The notes: generated from the letters alone by a model not told the origin. A stretch of 64,000 bases of DNA from Halomonas ramblicola (GCF_030409215.1 NZ_JAUFPL010000016.1:178306-242305); one strand, 5' to 3'. Shown: positions 9,482-18,769, numbered from the stretch's first letter. Numbers and translations: made by a program.

Positions 9482-10840
9482 TTGACTGCCCCCGGCGTGA
9501 CTCGTCGCCCCGTGCGCCGCGACCTCCTCGAGGCGCCCATCGGGGTGACCCTGCTGCGCAAGACCCTGCCGGTCATCGCCGGCATGGCCGCCATGATGAG
9601 CTTCAACCTGGTGGACACCTGGTTCATCTCGCGGCTGGGTACCGAACCCCTGGCGGCGGTCTCCTTCACCTTCCCGGTGGTGTTCACCGTGATCAGCCTG
9701 GCCATCGGCCTGGGCATCGGCACCTCGGCGGTGGTGGGGCGGCGGCTGGGGCAGGGCGACCATGCCCGGGTGCGCCGGCGGGCCACCGATGCCGCCCTGC
9801 TGGGGCTGGCGGTGGGGCTGGCCATGACGGCACTGGGCCTGGCCACCCTGGATCCGCTGTTCCGCCTGCTGGGGGCCGATGCCGCCCTGATGCCGCACAT
9901 CCGCGACTACATGGGGATCTGGTACTTCGGGGCGGCGGCGATGATCGTGCCGCGAGTGCTCAACAGCGTCCTGCGGGCCCACGGCAACACCGTCACCCAG
10001 GGGCTGATGATGGCGCTGGCCGCCGGCGTCAACGTGGTGCTGGACTGGTGGCTGATCTTCGGCGTGGGACCCTTCCCGGCGCTGGGCGTGGCCGGGGCGG
10101 CGCTGGCCACCGTGCTGAGCTGGACGCTGATGGCGGCCGTGCTGGTGCTGCACCGCGAGCTGCGCCAGCTCTTCGACCTGGCCGGGCTGACGCCCCGCGG
10201 GCTGCTGGACTCGTGGCGGGAACTCGGGCGCATCGCCGGGCCGGCCGCCATCACCAGCGTCTTCACACCGCTCGCGGTGGGCCTGCTGACGCGCATCGTC
10301 GCCGGCCACGGGCACGATGCCGTGGCCGCCTTCGGCGTCGGCACCCGCATCGATGCCATCGCCCAGATCGTCGTGCTGGGGCTCTCCATGACGCTCTCGC
10401 CGCTGGTCAGCCAGAACGCCGGTGCCGGCCAGTACGATCGAGTGCGTCGGGCCATCCTGGGCTGCTTCGTCTTCGTGCTGGCCTGGCAGCTGCTGGTCTG
10501 GGCGGCGCTGCAGGGAATCGCCCCCTGGCTGGTGACCGGTTACGCCGAACGCGAGGCGGTGGGGGAGGCGCTGCGCGCCTTCCTGTGGCTGGTGCCGCTG
10601 GGGCTAGGGGCCCAGGGCGTGGTGATCCTGGCGGTGTCTTCCTGCAATGCCCTGCATCGCCCGGCCCGGGCCATGCGCCTGTCGGTGATACGGCTGTTCG
10701 TGCTCACCGTGCCGCTGGCCTGGCTGGGCGGCCGGCTGGCCGGTACCACCGGCGTGTTCGCCGGGATGCTCACTGCCAACCTGCTGATGGCTGCGATCGC
10801 CTGGTGGCAGACCCGGCGGGTGCTGGCGCGTTATCGCTAG
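9482..10840 (+). CDS. MATE family efflux transporter (second copy)
   Basis: The 452-residue polytopic membrane protein with about twelve hydrophobic helices belongs to the same family as the gene at 2397-3731. The TLPVIAGMAAMMSFNLVDTW and FISRLGTEPLAAVSFTFP stretches closely parallel [23 protein letters not shown] of the first copy, so the two are distant paralogues. The start is uncertain: TTG 9482 gives the longest product and GTG 9497 is an in-frame alternative; neither has a strong ribosome site. It lies between the valine and glutarate loci, and its link to either pathway is unproven. Confidence 0.88.
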   Translation: MTAPGVTRRPVRRDLLEAPIGVTLLRKTLPVIAGMAAMMSFNLVDTWFISRLGTEPLAAVSFTFPVVFTVISLAIGLGIGTSAVVGRRLGQGDHARVRRRATDAALLGLAVGLAMTALGLATLDPLFRLLGADAALMPHIRDYMGIWYFGAAAMIVPRVLNSVLRAHGNTVTQGLMMALAAGVNVVLDWWLIFGVGPFPALGVAGAALATVLSWTLMAAVLVLHRELRQLFDLAGLTPRGLLDSWRELGRIAGPAAITSVFTPLAVGLLTRIVAGHGHDAVAAFGVGTRIDAIAQIVVLGLSMTLSPLVSQNAGAGQYDRVRRAILGCFVFVLAWQLLVWAALQGIAPWLVTGYAEREAVGEALRAFLWLVPLGLGAQGVVILAVSSCNALHRPARAMRLSVIRLFVLTVPLAWLGGRLAGTTGVFAGMLTANLLMAAIAWWQTRRVLARYR

Positions 10841-10872
10841 CAGTCATCTCACGGCTCCGGCTTGGCAGGAAG

Positions 10873-10913
10873 GGATAATTGGTCTACATTTATCAAAAAT
10901 GTAGAAATTATCC
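10873..10913. promoter_or_regulatory. AT-rich nested inverted repeat upstream of gcdH
   Basis: Two nested perfect arm pairs occur: GGATAATT...AATTATCC (10873-10880 and 10906-10913) around CTACATTT...AAATGTAG (10884-10891 and 10897-10904), with a five-base centre. It sits 23 bases before the gcdH start and is far more AT-rich than the surroundings. It may be a regulator-binding site or a leader hairpin. The absence of a run of T argues against a simple terminator. Confidence 0.6.
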
Positions 10914-10935
10914 CGATCGCCTCGAGGAGCCCGCC

Positions 10936-12117
10936 ATGAGCCAGATCACCCCCATTACCTGGGACGACCCCTTCCGCCTCGCCGACCAGCTCTCCGAAGA
11001 CGAGCGCATGGTCCAGCAGACCGCCCACGACTACTGTCAGGAGAAGCTGCTGCCGCGGGTCCTGGAGGCCAACCGCCACGAGATCTTTCACCGCGAGATC
11101 ATGAACGAGATGGGCGAGCTGGGCCTGCTCGGCGCCACCATCGACGGCTATGGCTGCGCCGGCCTCAACTACGTCAGCTACGGCTTGGTCGCCCGCGAGG
11201 TGGAGCGGGTCGACTCCGGCTATCGCAGCGCCATGAGCGTCCAGTCCAGCCTGGTCATGTACCCCATCCATGCCTTCGGCAGCGAGGCCCAGCGCGAGAA
11301 GTACCTGCCGAAGCTGGCCAGCGGCGAGTGGGTGGGCGCCTTCGGCCTCACCGAGCCGGATCACGGCTCCGACCCGGGCGGCATGAGCACCCGCGCCACC
11401 CGCACCGAGAGCGGTTGGCGCCTCAACGGCACCAAGACCTGGATCACCAACTCCCCCATCGCCGACGTCTTCGTGGTCTGGGCGCGCGACGACGAAGGCG
11501 TGGTCAACGGTTTCATCCTCGAGAAGGGCATGAAGGGGCTCAGCGCCCCCAAGATCGAGGGCAAGTTCAGCCTGCGCGCCTCGGTTACCGGCCAGATCGC
11601 CATCCAGGACGTGGAGGTCTCCGATGACCAGCGCCTGCCCGGCGTGACCGGTCTCAAGGGGCCCTTCTCCTGCCTCAACCGGGCCCGCTACGGTATCAGC
11701 TGGGGGGCCATGGGCGCCGCCGAGGCGTGCTGGCACGCCGCCCGCGACTACACCCTGGAGCGCCAGCAGTTCGGCCGCCCGCTGGCCGCCAACCAGCTGA
11801 TCCAGAAGAAGCTCGCCGATATGCAGACCGAGATCGCCCTGGGCCTGCAGGCCTCGCTACGGGTCGGGCGCATGATCGACGACGGCCAGCTGGTGCCCGA
11901 GGCGATCTCGCTGATCAAGCGCAACAACTGCGGCAAGGCCCTGGACATCGCCCGGGTGGCCCGCGACATGCACGGCGGCAACGGCATCAGCGACGAGTAC
12001 CACGTGATCCGCCACGTGATGAACCTGGAGGCGGTCAACACCTACGAGGGCACCCACGACGTGCATGCGCTGATCCTGGGCCGCGCCCAGACCGGCCTGC
12101 AGGCCTTTACCGGCTGA
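10936..12117 (+). CDS. gcdH: Glutaryl-CoA dehydrogenase
   Basis: The 393-residue FAD acyl-CoA dehydrogenase oxidises and decarboxylates glutaryl-CoA to crotonyl-CoA, the last specific step of lysine/glutarate catabolism. Family hallmarks include [20 protein letters not shown] (containing the Arg that holds the glutarate carboxylate), [15 protein letters not shown], and [20 protein letters not shown] with the catalytic Glu. The start [13 protein letters not shown] has GAGGAG nine bases upstream; the open frame extends a few codons further without support. The next gene is a family III CoA-transferase, the usual partner that makes glutaryl-CoA. A large inverted repeat lies in its leader. Confidence 0.94.
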   Translation: MSQITPITWDDPFRLADQLSEDERMVQQTAHDYCQEKLLPRVLEANRHEIFHREIMNEMGELGLLGATIDGYGCAGLNYVSYGLVAREVERVDSGYRSAMSVQSSLVMYPIHAFGSEAQREKYLPKLASGEWVGAFGLTEPDHGSDPGGMSTRATRTESGWRLNGTKTWITNSPIADVFVVWARDDEGVVNGFILEKGMKGLSAPKIEGKFSLRASVTGQIAIQDVEVSDDQRLPGVTGLKGPFSCLNRARYGISWGAMGAAEACWHAARDYTLERQQFGRPLAANQLIQKKLADMQTEIALGLQASLRVGRMIDDGQLVPEAISLIKRNNCGKALDIARVARDMHGGNGISDEYHVIRHVMNLEAVNTYEGTHDVHALILGRAQTGLQAFTG

Positions 12118-12219
12118 TCTTCCACATTCAAGAAGTTGCCTGTAACGAGGGGCGCCGGGGACAAGCCGAAGGATGTGAGGCTTGTTGCCGGATCAGCCCC
12201 GAGTGAGCAAGGAGTCAGT

Positions 12220-13425
12220 ATGAGCCGACCGCTGGACGGTATCACGGTACTCGATATGTCGCGGGTACTGGCCGGCCCCTGGGCCGGCCAGCTGCTCGCC
12301 GACCTGGGCGCCCGGGTGATCAAGGTCGAACACCCCGAGCGCGGCGACGACACCCGCGGCTGGGGGCCCCCCTGGCTAGCCGAGCACGACGCCCTGGAGC
12401 GGGCCGCCGCCTACTACCTGTGCGCCAACCGAGGCAAGCAGTCGCTGGCCGTGGATATCGCCAGCGAACGGGGGCAGGCGCTGGTGAGGCGGCTCGCCGA
12501 GGGCGCCGATATCCTGCTGGAGAACTTCAAGGTCGGCGGCCTGGCCAGGTACGGCCTGGACTACGCCAGCCTGCGGGCGGAGAACCCGCGGCTGATCGGT
12601 TGCTCCATCACCGGCTTCGGCCAGGACGGCCCCTATGCCCATCGCGCCGGCTACGACTTCATGATCCAGGCCATGGGCGGGCTGATGAGCCTCTCCGGCG
12701 AGCCCGACGGCATGCCCATGAAGACCGGCGTGGCGATCACCGACGTGATGACCGGCCTCTACGCCACCATCGGGGTGCTGGCGGCGCTGCAGGAGCGGCA
12801 GCGCACGGGGAGGGGACGCCACGTGGACCTGGCGCTGCTCGACGTCCAGGTGGCCACCCTGGCCAACCAGGCCCTCAACGCCCTGGTCACCGGGCGCTCG
12901 CCTGTGCGCCACGGCAACGCCCATCCCAATATCGTGCCCTACCAGGCCTTCGCCTGCGCCGACGGCCACCTGGTACTCACCGTGGGCAACGACGCCCAGT
13001 TCGCCCGCTTCGCCGCACTGCTCGGCCATTCGGAGTGGGCCGAGGATCCCGCCTACGCCACCAACGCCGCCCGGGTGAGCAACCGCGAGGCGCTGGTGCC
13101 GCGGATCCAGGCGATCCTCGCCACCCGCGACCGCGACGCCTGGCTCGCCGACCTGGAGGCCAGCGGCATCCCCGCCGGGCCCATCAATACCCTGACCGAG
13201 GTGTTCGACGATCCCCAGGTACGCCATCGCGGCATGCGTCGCACCCTGCGCCGCGGCGAACTGGACGTGCCCCAGGTGGCCAATCCGCTGCGCTTCGACG
13301 GCGAGTCCGCCACCAGCGAGCTGGCGCCACCGCGCCTCGGCCAGGACAGCGACGCCATCCTCGCCGAGATGGGCCTCACCGCGGACGATATCGCCCGGCT
13401 GAGACGGGCGGGGGTGGTGAGCTGA
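12220..13425 (+). CDS. Family III CoA-transferase (CaiB/BaiF), probable succinyl-CoA:glutarate CoA-transferase
   Basis: The 401-residue protein has the class III CoA-transferase pattern: LDMSRVLAGPWAGQLLADLG and ARVIKVEHPERGDDTRGWGP near the N-terminus, NFKVGGLARYGLDYASL, and GYDFMIQAMGGLMSLSGEPD, in which the Asp of GYDFM is the catalytic acid that carries the acyl group. It starts with AAGGAGTCAGT and follows gcdH by about 100 bases on the same strand, so it most likely activates glutarate for GcdH. Other dicarboxylate or hydroxy-dicarboxylate acceptors remain possible. Length is standard for the family. Confidence 0.85.
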   Translation: MSRPLDGITVLDMSRVLAGPWAGQLLADLGARVIKVEHPERGDDTRGWGPPWLAEHDALERAAAYYLCANRGKQSLAVDIASERGQALVRRLAEGADILLENFKVGGLARYGLDYASLRAENPRLIGCSITGFGQDGPYAHRAGYDFMIQAMGGLMSLSGEPDGMPMKTGVAITDVMTGLYATIGVLAALQERQRTGRGRHVDLALLDVQVATLANQALNALVTGRSPVRHGNAHPNIVPYQAFACADGHLVLTVGNDAQFARFAALLGHSEWAEDPAYATNAARVSNREALVPRIQAILATRDRDAWLADLEASGIPAGPINTLTEVFDDPQVRHRGMRRTLRRGELDVPQVANPLRFDGESATSELAPPRLGQDSDAILAEMGLTADDIARLRRAGVVS

Positions 13426-13480
13426 GGGAGTTCAGTCGGTGTGTTGGCACGGCAACTCTACGCCTTTTTACGGTTACTGT

Positions 13481-14440
13481 TTACGGTTGGTGGCATTGCC
13501 CCTTGAGCCATTGCCAATAATCCTCGATGCCTTCACGAATATCCGTGTATCGGGGGGTAAAGCCGAGTTCCTGTTGGGCCAGGGTGATGTCCAGCGGGGC
13601 GCCCCTGACCACGAAGGGACCGGGACCGAGCGTGATGTTGGAGCGCTTGCCGATGATGTCGGCGACGTGGTCGACGATCTGTAGGTGGTCGACGGTGACG
13701 CCGCTGGAGATGTTGAAGTTGCGCTGGGTGACGCTGTCCTTCTCGAACAGCTTGACGATCCCGGCCGCCGTGTCGTGAACATGAGTCCAGTCCAGGGCTT
13801 GCTCGGAGCCGTTGGGCGCCTGGATGTCGTCGAGCCTTTCCAGCGGGCCGAACAGTGCCTGGTAGACCAGGTGCATGTGCGAGGGGCGCTTGCCCGGGCC
13901 GTAGACGAAGAACAGCCGTGCGTTGCGCACGTCCATGCCGTAGGTGTCGCTGTATTGCAGCCCATAGAGCTCGCCGGCGATCTTGGTAGCGCCGTAGAGA
14001 TCGGTGGCCTTGTAGGGGGTTGCTTCGTTCTGCGGCCCCGGGGCGTCACCGTAGACGGCGCCGGAGCTCATGTTGACGACCTTGTCGATGCCCAGGATGC
14101 GACAGATCTCGAGCACGTTCAGGGTGCCGGTGGCATTGATCGAGATGTGCTTGAAGGGACGCTGCTGGAAGTGCGGCCCGGCGATCACCGAGACGCCGTG
14201 GATCACACCCTCGAGGTCGTCGCGATGGCGCAGCATCAGCTCGAACATGCTGTGGTAGTCGAGCACGTCGACGCTTTCCAGCACCAGCTGGTCGCGCACC
14301 TCCTCCAGGTAGTCGAGCCCCAGCCGGTCGAAGTGGCCGGCGGCCATGTCGGCGATGATGACTTGCTTGCCTTGCTTGGCCAGTTGGTAGGCTACCCAGG
14401 AGCCGACGTGGCCGAGCCCCCCCGTGATCAGTACTGACAT
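13481..14440 (-). CDS. NAD-dependent epimerase/dehydratase-type SDR (sugar-acid dehydrogenase candidate)
   Basis: This 319-residue extended SDR has the glycine motif LITGGLGHVGSW at its N-terminus, an SSGAVYG serine segment and the YGATK catalytic tyrosine-lysine pair. It is the last gene of the minus-strand arm (RuBisCO-like protein, TRAP importer, this gene), 64 bases after the TRAP large subunit, with AGGAGACTCACATC as ribosome site. By context it probably oxidises the imported sugar acid, as the SDR DenD does with D-erythronate in tetronate catabolism. Whether it makes the 3-oxo substrate of the neighbouring kinases or a 2-oxo acid cannot be told. No DUF1537-pathway isomerase (OtnI) is seen nearby. 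Confidence 0.75.
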   Translation of the reverse strand: MSVLITGGLGHVGSWVAYQLAKQGKQVIIADMAAGHFDRLGLDYLEEVRDQLVLESVDVLDYHSMFELMLRHRDDLEGVIHGVSVIAGPHFQQRPFKHISINATGTLNVLEICRILGIDKVVNMSSGAVYGDAPGPQNEATPYKATDLYGATKIAGELYGLQYSDTYGMDVRNARLFFVYGPGKRPSHMHLVYQALFGPLERLDDIQAPNGSEQALDWTHVHDTAAGIVKLFEKDSVTQRNFNISSGVTVDHLQIVDHVADIIGKRSNITLGPGPFVVRGAPLDITLAQQELGFTPRYTDIREGIEDYWQWLKGQCHQP

Positions 14441-14504
14441 GATGTGAGTCTCCTAGTGGTTGCAGTTTGCCGTTGTTGTGCGTCAGCGCCGAACGGCAGT
14501 TGGC

Positions 14505-15797
14505 TCAGTTGAGGACCAGGTTGGGCAGGAACATCACCACCGCCGGGAAGCTGATGATGACCAGCAGTACCAGCAGCAGCGGGATGTAGAAGGGCAGCGT
14601 CTCGCGCACCAGCCCGGCGAAGGACATGCCGGTGATCTTCTGTATGGTGAACAGCACGGTGCCGACCGGCGGCGTGATCAGGCCGATCATCAGGGTGAAG
14701 ATCATGATCACCCCGAAATGCACCGGATCGATGCCGTACTGCACCACCACCGGGACCAGCAGCGGGGTGAGCAGGAACAGCGCCGGCACCGAGTCGATGA
14801 ACAGCCCGATCAACAGGATGAACAGGGCCAGCAACAGCAGCAGCGAGAGCGGGTCGGTCACGGTGGCGAGCAGGAAATCGGCTACCAGGGCGGTGACCTG
14901 GTAGCGCGCCAGGACCCAGCTGTACAGCGCGCTGCCGGCGATGATGAACAGCAGCGCCGCGGTGTCGATGGCGGTGGCGCGCAGGATCTCCAGGAACTCC
15001 CGGAAGCTGATCGAGCGATAGACCAGAAACGAGATGATCAGGCAGTAGAGCAGTGCCACCACCGAGGCCTCGGTGGGGGTGAACACGCCCGAGAGGATGC
15101 CGACGATGATGATCAGCGGCGTCAGCATCGGCAGCAGGCCGCGCGTGATGGCGAGGGTGAACTCGCTCAGACGCGCCCTGGCCCGGGTGGGGAAACCGCG
15201 ACGATGGGAGATGATCGCCACCATCGCCATCAGCCCCAGGCCCATGAACAGCCCGGGAATGATCGAGGCCAGGAAGATCGCGGCGATCGAGGCATTGGCC
15301 AGGGCCCCGTAGATGACTGCGGGGATGCTGGGTGGGATGATCGGGCCGATAGTGGCCGAGCTGGCGGTGACCGCGGCACTGAAGCCGGTGGGGTAGCCGT
15401 CGTCTTCCATGGCCTTGATCTCGAGCGCGCCGAGCCCGCCGGCGTCGGCGACCGCCGAGCCCGACATGCCGGCGAACAGCATGCTGGCGACGACGTTGAC
15501 GTGGCCCAGGCCGCCCTTGAGGTGGCCGACCATGGTGCGGGCGACATCGAACACGCGGTCCGAGATGCCGGCACTGTTCATCAGCCGGCCGATGAGCAGG
15601 AAGGCGGGAATGGCCAGCAGGGTGAAGCTGTTGACCCCGTAGAGCGTGCGCTGGGAGATCATCTCCATGGGGATGGCGTCGAAGCCGCGGGTATAGCCCA
15701 GCACCAGGGCCGAGGAGGCGATCATGGCGAAGGCCACGGGGACGCCGATCATCAGCAGGATGATCAGGCCGACGAACATGATGACGAATACTTCCAT
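14505..15797 (-). CDS. TRAP transporter large permease subunit (DctM-like)
   Basis: The 430-residue membrane protein has about twelve hydrophobic segments and the DctM hallmarks MEVFVIMFVGLIILLMIGVP, YGVNSFTLLAIPAFLLIGRL, MSGSAVADAGGLG and PPVGTVLFTIQKI. It is the Na+-driven channel subunit of a tripartite ATP-independent periplasmic importer. The ATG at 15797 is chosen because GGAGTGATTGACC precedes it and it sits two bases after the stop of the small subunit; the frame could also open at TTG 15803. With the adjacent DctQ and DctP it forms a complete system, likely for the sugar acid degraded by this cluster. Confidence 0.92.
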   Translation of the reverse strand: MEVFVIMFVGLIILLMIGVPVAFAMIASSALVLGYTRGFDAIPMEMISQRTLYGVNSFTLLAIPAFLLIGRLMNSAGISDRVFDVARTMVGHLKGGLGHVNVVASMLFAGMSGSAVADAGGLGALEIKAMEDDGYPTGFSAAVTASSATIGPIIPPSIPAVIYGALANASIAAIFLASIIPGLFMGLGLMAMVAIISHRRGFPTRARARLSEFTLAITRGLLPMLTPLIIIVGILSGVFTPTEASVVALLYCLIISFLVYRSISFREFLEILRATAIDTAALLFIIAGSALYSWVLARYQVTALVADFLLATVTDPLSLLLLLALFILLIGLFIDSVPALFLLTPLLVPVVVQYGIDPVHFGVIMIFTLMIGLITPPVGTVLFTIQKITGMSFAGLVRETLPFYIPLLLVLLVIISFPAVVMFLPNLVLN

Positions 15798-15799
15798 GG

Positions 15800-16312
15800 T
15801 CAATCACTCCTGCCGTGTTCGGTGGAGGGCTGGCGGCTGACGGCGCGCCGGTAGAGGTCACCGAGCAGCAGCCCGATCATCAGCAGCGCGGAAATCAGCT
15901 GGATGAGGTAGATGTAGGAAAAGCTCATCCGGAATGTGCTGGCCATGATGCCGGCCGTGCGGTCCATCATGTTCCAGGCGCCGACCACCAGCATCAGCAG
16001 CACCAGCACGCAGATCACGTCCGCCACGCTGGCGGCGATGTTGCGCAGCGACGGACCCAGGAGGTCGGTGACGATGGTGATGCGGATATGCTCCTGATAG
16101 CGCAGCGCGAGCACCGAGCCCAGGAAGATCTCGGCGAGGAAGAGGTAGCGCGAGGCCTCGTCGGTCCAGGACACGGCAATGCCCAGGACGTAGCGCGAGA
16201 TGACCTGGATCGCCATGATGACCAGCATCAGGGCGAAGGCGGTCATGACGACACCGGTCAGCAATCGCCAGAACAGGTCGAGGGCACGGGTAATGCGTTC
16301 CGCAGTTTTCAC
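15800..16312 (-). CDS. TRAP transporter small permease subunit (DctQ-like)
   Basis: The 170-residue protein has four hydrophobic helices. LVIMAIQVISRYVLG followed by SWTDEASRYLFL is the conserved DctQ segment (the RY and W-T/S-EE/DEA positions). It bridges the binding protein and the large subunit of the TRAP importer. It lies 75 bases after the DctP gene and two bases before DctM, on the minus strand, so translation is probably coupled with DctM. Size is typical (about 160-190 residues). Confidence 0.9.
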   Translation of the reverse strand: MKTAERITRALDLFWRLLTGVVMTAFALMLVIMAIQVISRYVLGIAVSWTDEASRYLFLAEIFLGSVLALRYQEHIRITIVTDLLGPSLRNIAASVADVICVLVLLMLVVGAWNMMDRTAGIMASTFRMSFSYIYLIQLISALLMIGLLLGDLYRRAVSRQPSTEHGRSD

Positions 16313-16387
16313 GGGCGCCTCCGAGGGATGAGGTTCGCAGTGGTGAGGAGGGGGCGATCCGCCGGTGGCGGCGGATCGCCCTGCCGT

Positions 16388-17362
16388 TCATTCGACCAGT
16401 GACAGCACGTAGTCGCGTACCGCGGGGTGGTAGCTATCGGCGATGTCGCGAATGGCGGGTTCGGCGGCGCTGCGGAAGGCGGCCACGTCCGGCTCGACGA
16501 CGGTCATGTCGAGTTCCTGGAGCTCCTCGTAGAGGTCGGCCTGGCCGTTGGCGACCATGTCGTCGCCCCAACTGGTGGCCTCCTCGATGGCGCCGATGAC
16601 GATCTCGCGCTCCTCGTCGGACAGCCCCTGGTAGAAGTCCTCGTTCATCAGCCAGTGGAAGAAGGAGTAGACGTGCTCGGTGCGGTTGATGTGGCTCTGC
16701 ACCTCATAGAGTTTGCCGGCATGGATCAGGTCGACCGGGTTTTCCTGCATCTCGATGACCCCGGTCTGCAGCGAGGTGTAGACCTCGGGCCAGGCGATGG
16801 GGCTCGGCAGGGCGCCAATCTGTTCCCAGATCTGGATCCAGGGGGCGATCTCGGGCACCCGCATGCGCACGTCCTGGATGTCCTCCGGGGTGTTGACGGG
16901 GAAGTTGGAGGTCAGGTTGCGCGGGTTACGCGCGGACAGCCCGACCAGGCGCATGTTGCCGTTGGCGACCAGCTGTTCGTTGAGCAGCTCGCCGGTCTCG
17001 CCGGTGTAGACCTCGCGGGCCTGCTCGCTGGAACTGTAAACGAAGGGCAGGTCGGCGGCGGCGAACTCCTCGGCATACAGCGTCATCGGCATCGAGCCCC
17101 CCAGGGCGATATGGTATTCGCCGTAGCTGGCGCCTTCGAGGTGGTCGCGTTCGCCCCCCACCTCGGTGCCCAGCAGGGTGATCGAGAATTCGCCGTTGGT
17201 CTGCTCCTCGATGCTTTCCTTGAGCCGCTCGCCGACCTTGAACATGGCGTGCGACGGCTCGACGTGGATGGCGATCGCCAGTTCCTTGGCCGAGGCGTTG
17301 GCCGCGGCTCCCAGGGTGACGAGGCCGGCGAGGACGATGCCGCTTGCTTTTATTGTCTTCAT
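16388..17362 (-). CDS. TRAP transporter substrate-binding protein (DctP-like)
   Basis: The 324-residue periplasmic binding protein starts with a clear signal peptide (MKTIKASGIVLAGLVTLG, cleavage after ANASA). The upstream 13 codons of the open frame are rejected because the signal peptide begins at the chosen ATG. DctP traits include GGERDHLEGASYGEYHIALG, a mid-protein R (VRMRVPEIAPWIQIW) that usually salt-bridges a substrate carboxylate, and YTSLQTGVIEMQENP. A carboxylated ligand is therefore likely, in agreement with sugar-acid catabolic neighbours. It follows the RuBisCO-like gene by 49 bases in the same operon. Confidence 0.92.
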   Translation of the reverse strand: MKTIKASGIVLAGLVTLGAAANASAKELAIAIHVEPSHAMFKVGERLKESIEEQTNGEFSITLLGTEVGGERDHLEGASYGEYHIALGGSMPMTLYAEEFAAADLPFVYSSSEQAREVYTGETGELLNEQLVANGNMRLVGLSARNPRNLTSNFPVNTPEDIQDVRMRVPEIAPWIQIWEQIGALPSPIAWPEVYTSLQTGVIEMQENPVDLIHAGKLYEVQSHINRTEHVYSFFHWLMNEDFYQGLSDEEREIVIGAIEEATSWGDDMVANGQADLYEELQELDMTVVEPDVAAFRSAAEPAIRDIADSYHPAVRDYVLSLVE

Positions 17363-17411
17363 GCTGGTTACCCCTATGCGGTTGTTGAGCTTGGTTGGCA
17401 TGAGCGAAGTT

Positions 17412-18689
17412 TCATCCTGAAAACGGGCTTGGATAGGCCCGCAACGCGACCGCGAGGTCGGGTTCCTGTCTGGCGTGTTCCTCCAGGGTGGTGTCGCTGG
17501 CGGTGGCCTCCCAGGCGGCGCGAATGCTGCGGCAGCCGGCGGCCACGCCGTCGGGATGGCCCATGATGCCGCCGCCGCAAGTGTAGATGAGGTCGGTGGA
17601 ACGCAGTGCTGCGTAGGTGGCGGGCGCCTGGTGGACGGTCTGTGCCGAGGAGAACACCGGCATGGCGCGGTCGTCGCGGCCCGGTGCCTCGAGTAATGGG
17701 GTGAGACAGGCGCGGGCCGAGTCGATCACCGAGGTGTCGGCTTCGGCGAACTTGCTGCCCAGCCCGTTGACATGCAGATGGTCGGCACCCGCCAGGCGCA
17801 GCAGGGCCTGGTAGGCGCAGTAGCTGATGCCGATCTGCGGGTGACGGTAGAACAACCCCCAGCCATTGCGATGGCCGTGGATCGGCAGTTGCGCATGGCG
17901 ACGCAGCGCTACCAGTGAACTCATGCCGATCCAGTTGACGCTGACCATGATGCAGGTGCCGCCATGGTCGCGGACCAGGTCGTGGCGCTGGCGCATCTCG
18001 TCGATGTCGCCGGTGATGTTGAAGGCATACATCGGCTTGCGCCCGGTGCGCTGGGCGTGCTCCTCGATCACGCGCATGACCGCCGGGACACGCTCGGCCA
18101 GCGGCGAGTAGGGGGGATCGGCAATCAGCTCGTCGTCCTTGATGAAGTCGATGCCGGCTTCCACGAGTTGCCTCACCAAGGCCGCGGTTTCCTCGGGCGA
18201 GAGCCCGACGCTGGGCTTGATAATGGTGCCGATCAACGGGCCATCATCGACCCCGGCGAGCTGTCGGGTGCCACCAACGGAGAACTGCGGCCCCGGGAAG
18301 GCCTCGATGAAGTCGTCGGGCAGGGCAATATCCGTCAGGCGGATACCGGAGAGTTCGCGCAATTCGGTGAGGTTGCCCAACACCGTGGCGAGCAGGTTGG
18401 GCAGGCTGGCGCCGATGCTCTCGAGCGGCCATGACAGGGTGACCTCGGCCCGGTGGTAGGTCTCGCCGGGCAGGGCGCCGGGCAGTGAGGGGGCCTGCCG
18501 CCTTTCCAGCGGCGTCACCGCTTCGACCCGGGCGGCATGGCGTTCGCGCAGGGCGTCGGTTTCCCCGGCGAGTTTGAGAAAGGTGCCGGAGGACTGCTCG
18601 CCGGCCATGGCCGCGGCGGCGCGCTCGGGGTCAAGCGGCGTTTCGATACGATAGCTGGCGCTGAAGCGGGGCATGGGGGGTGACGCCAT
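17412..18689 (-). CDS. RuBisCO-like protein (form IV), candidate 3-oxo-sugar-acid-4-phosphate decarboxylase/hydrolase
   Basis: The 425-residue protein has the RuBisCO large-subunit fold. Visible active-site equivalents are GTIIKPSVG (Lys158), DFIKDDE (Lys184 as carbamylation site, with Asp186-Glu187 as Mg ligands), HGHRNGWG (His271-His273), GLGSKF (loop-6 lysine 313) and GGGIMGHPDG (phosphate loop). The KPKxG and loop-6 sequences deviate from carboxylating RuBisCO, so CO2 fixation is unlikely. RuBisCO-like proteins next to DUF1537 kinases are known from D-apionate breakdown (OiaX decarboxylase and OiaT transcarboxylase/hydrolase acting on 3-oxo-isoapionate 4-phosphate). It is the first gene of the minus arm, transcribed from the LacI operator region. 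Confidence 0.88.
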   Translation of the reverse strand: MASPPMPRFSASYRIETPLDPERAAAAMAGEQSSGTFLKLAGETDALRERHAARVEAVTPLERRQAPSLPGALPGETYHRAEVTLSWPLESIGASLPNLLATVLGNLTELRELSGIRLTDIALPDDFIEAFPGPQFSVGGTRQLAGVDDGPLIGTIIKPSVGLSPEETAALVRQLVEAGIDFIKDDELIADPPYSPLAERVPAVMRVIEEHAQRTGRKPMYAFNITGDIDEMRQRHDLVRDHGGTCIMVSVNWIGMSSLVALRRHAQLPIHGHRNGWGLFYRHPQIGISYCAYQALLRLAGADHLHVNGLGSKFAEADTSVIDSARACLTPLLEAPGRDDRAMPVFSSAQTVHQAPATYAALRSTDLIYTCGGGIMGHPDGVAAGCRSIRAAWEATASDTTLEEHARQEPDLAVALRAYPSPFSG

Positions 18690-18755
18690 TTGCGTGCTCC
18701 TCAGCGAACGGTGCGGGTTGTTGTCATTATGTAGAGAAAGCTAGCATGGGTTTTT

Positions 18756-18769
18756 TGGTAGCGCTACCA
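18756..18769. promoter_or_regulatory. LacI-type operator palindrome between divergent sugar-acid operons
   Basis: TGGTAGCGCTACCA is a perfect 14-base palindrome with the central CG step typical of LacI/GalR-family operators. It lies 67 bases upstream of the RuBisCO-like gene and 59 bases upstream of the lacI-type gene, in an otherwise AT-rich stretch, so it can control both arms and autoregulate. Confidence 0.7.

Noticed and set aside
8216..10315. 699-residue minus-strand open frame
   Set aside because: It covers three well-supported plus-strand genes in the antisense direction and has the low-complexity composition typical of shadows.
10873..10913. Terminator for the second MATE gene
   Set aside because: The stem is AT-rich with no T-tract after it and lies close to the gcdH start, so a regulatory role is preferred.
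17412..18689. Carboxylating RuBisCO and autotrophy
   Set aside because: No phosphoribulokinase or small subunit is present, and active-site segments deviate from form I-III enzymes.
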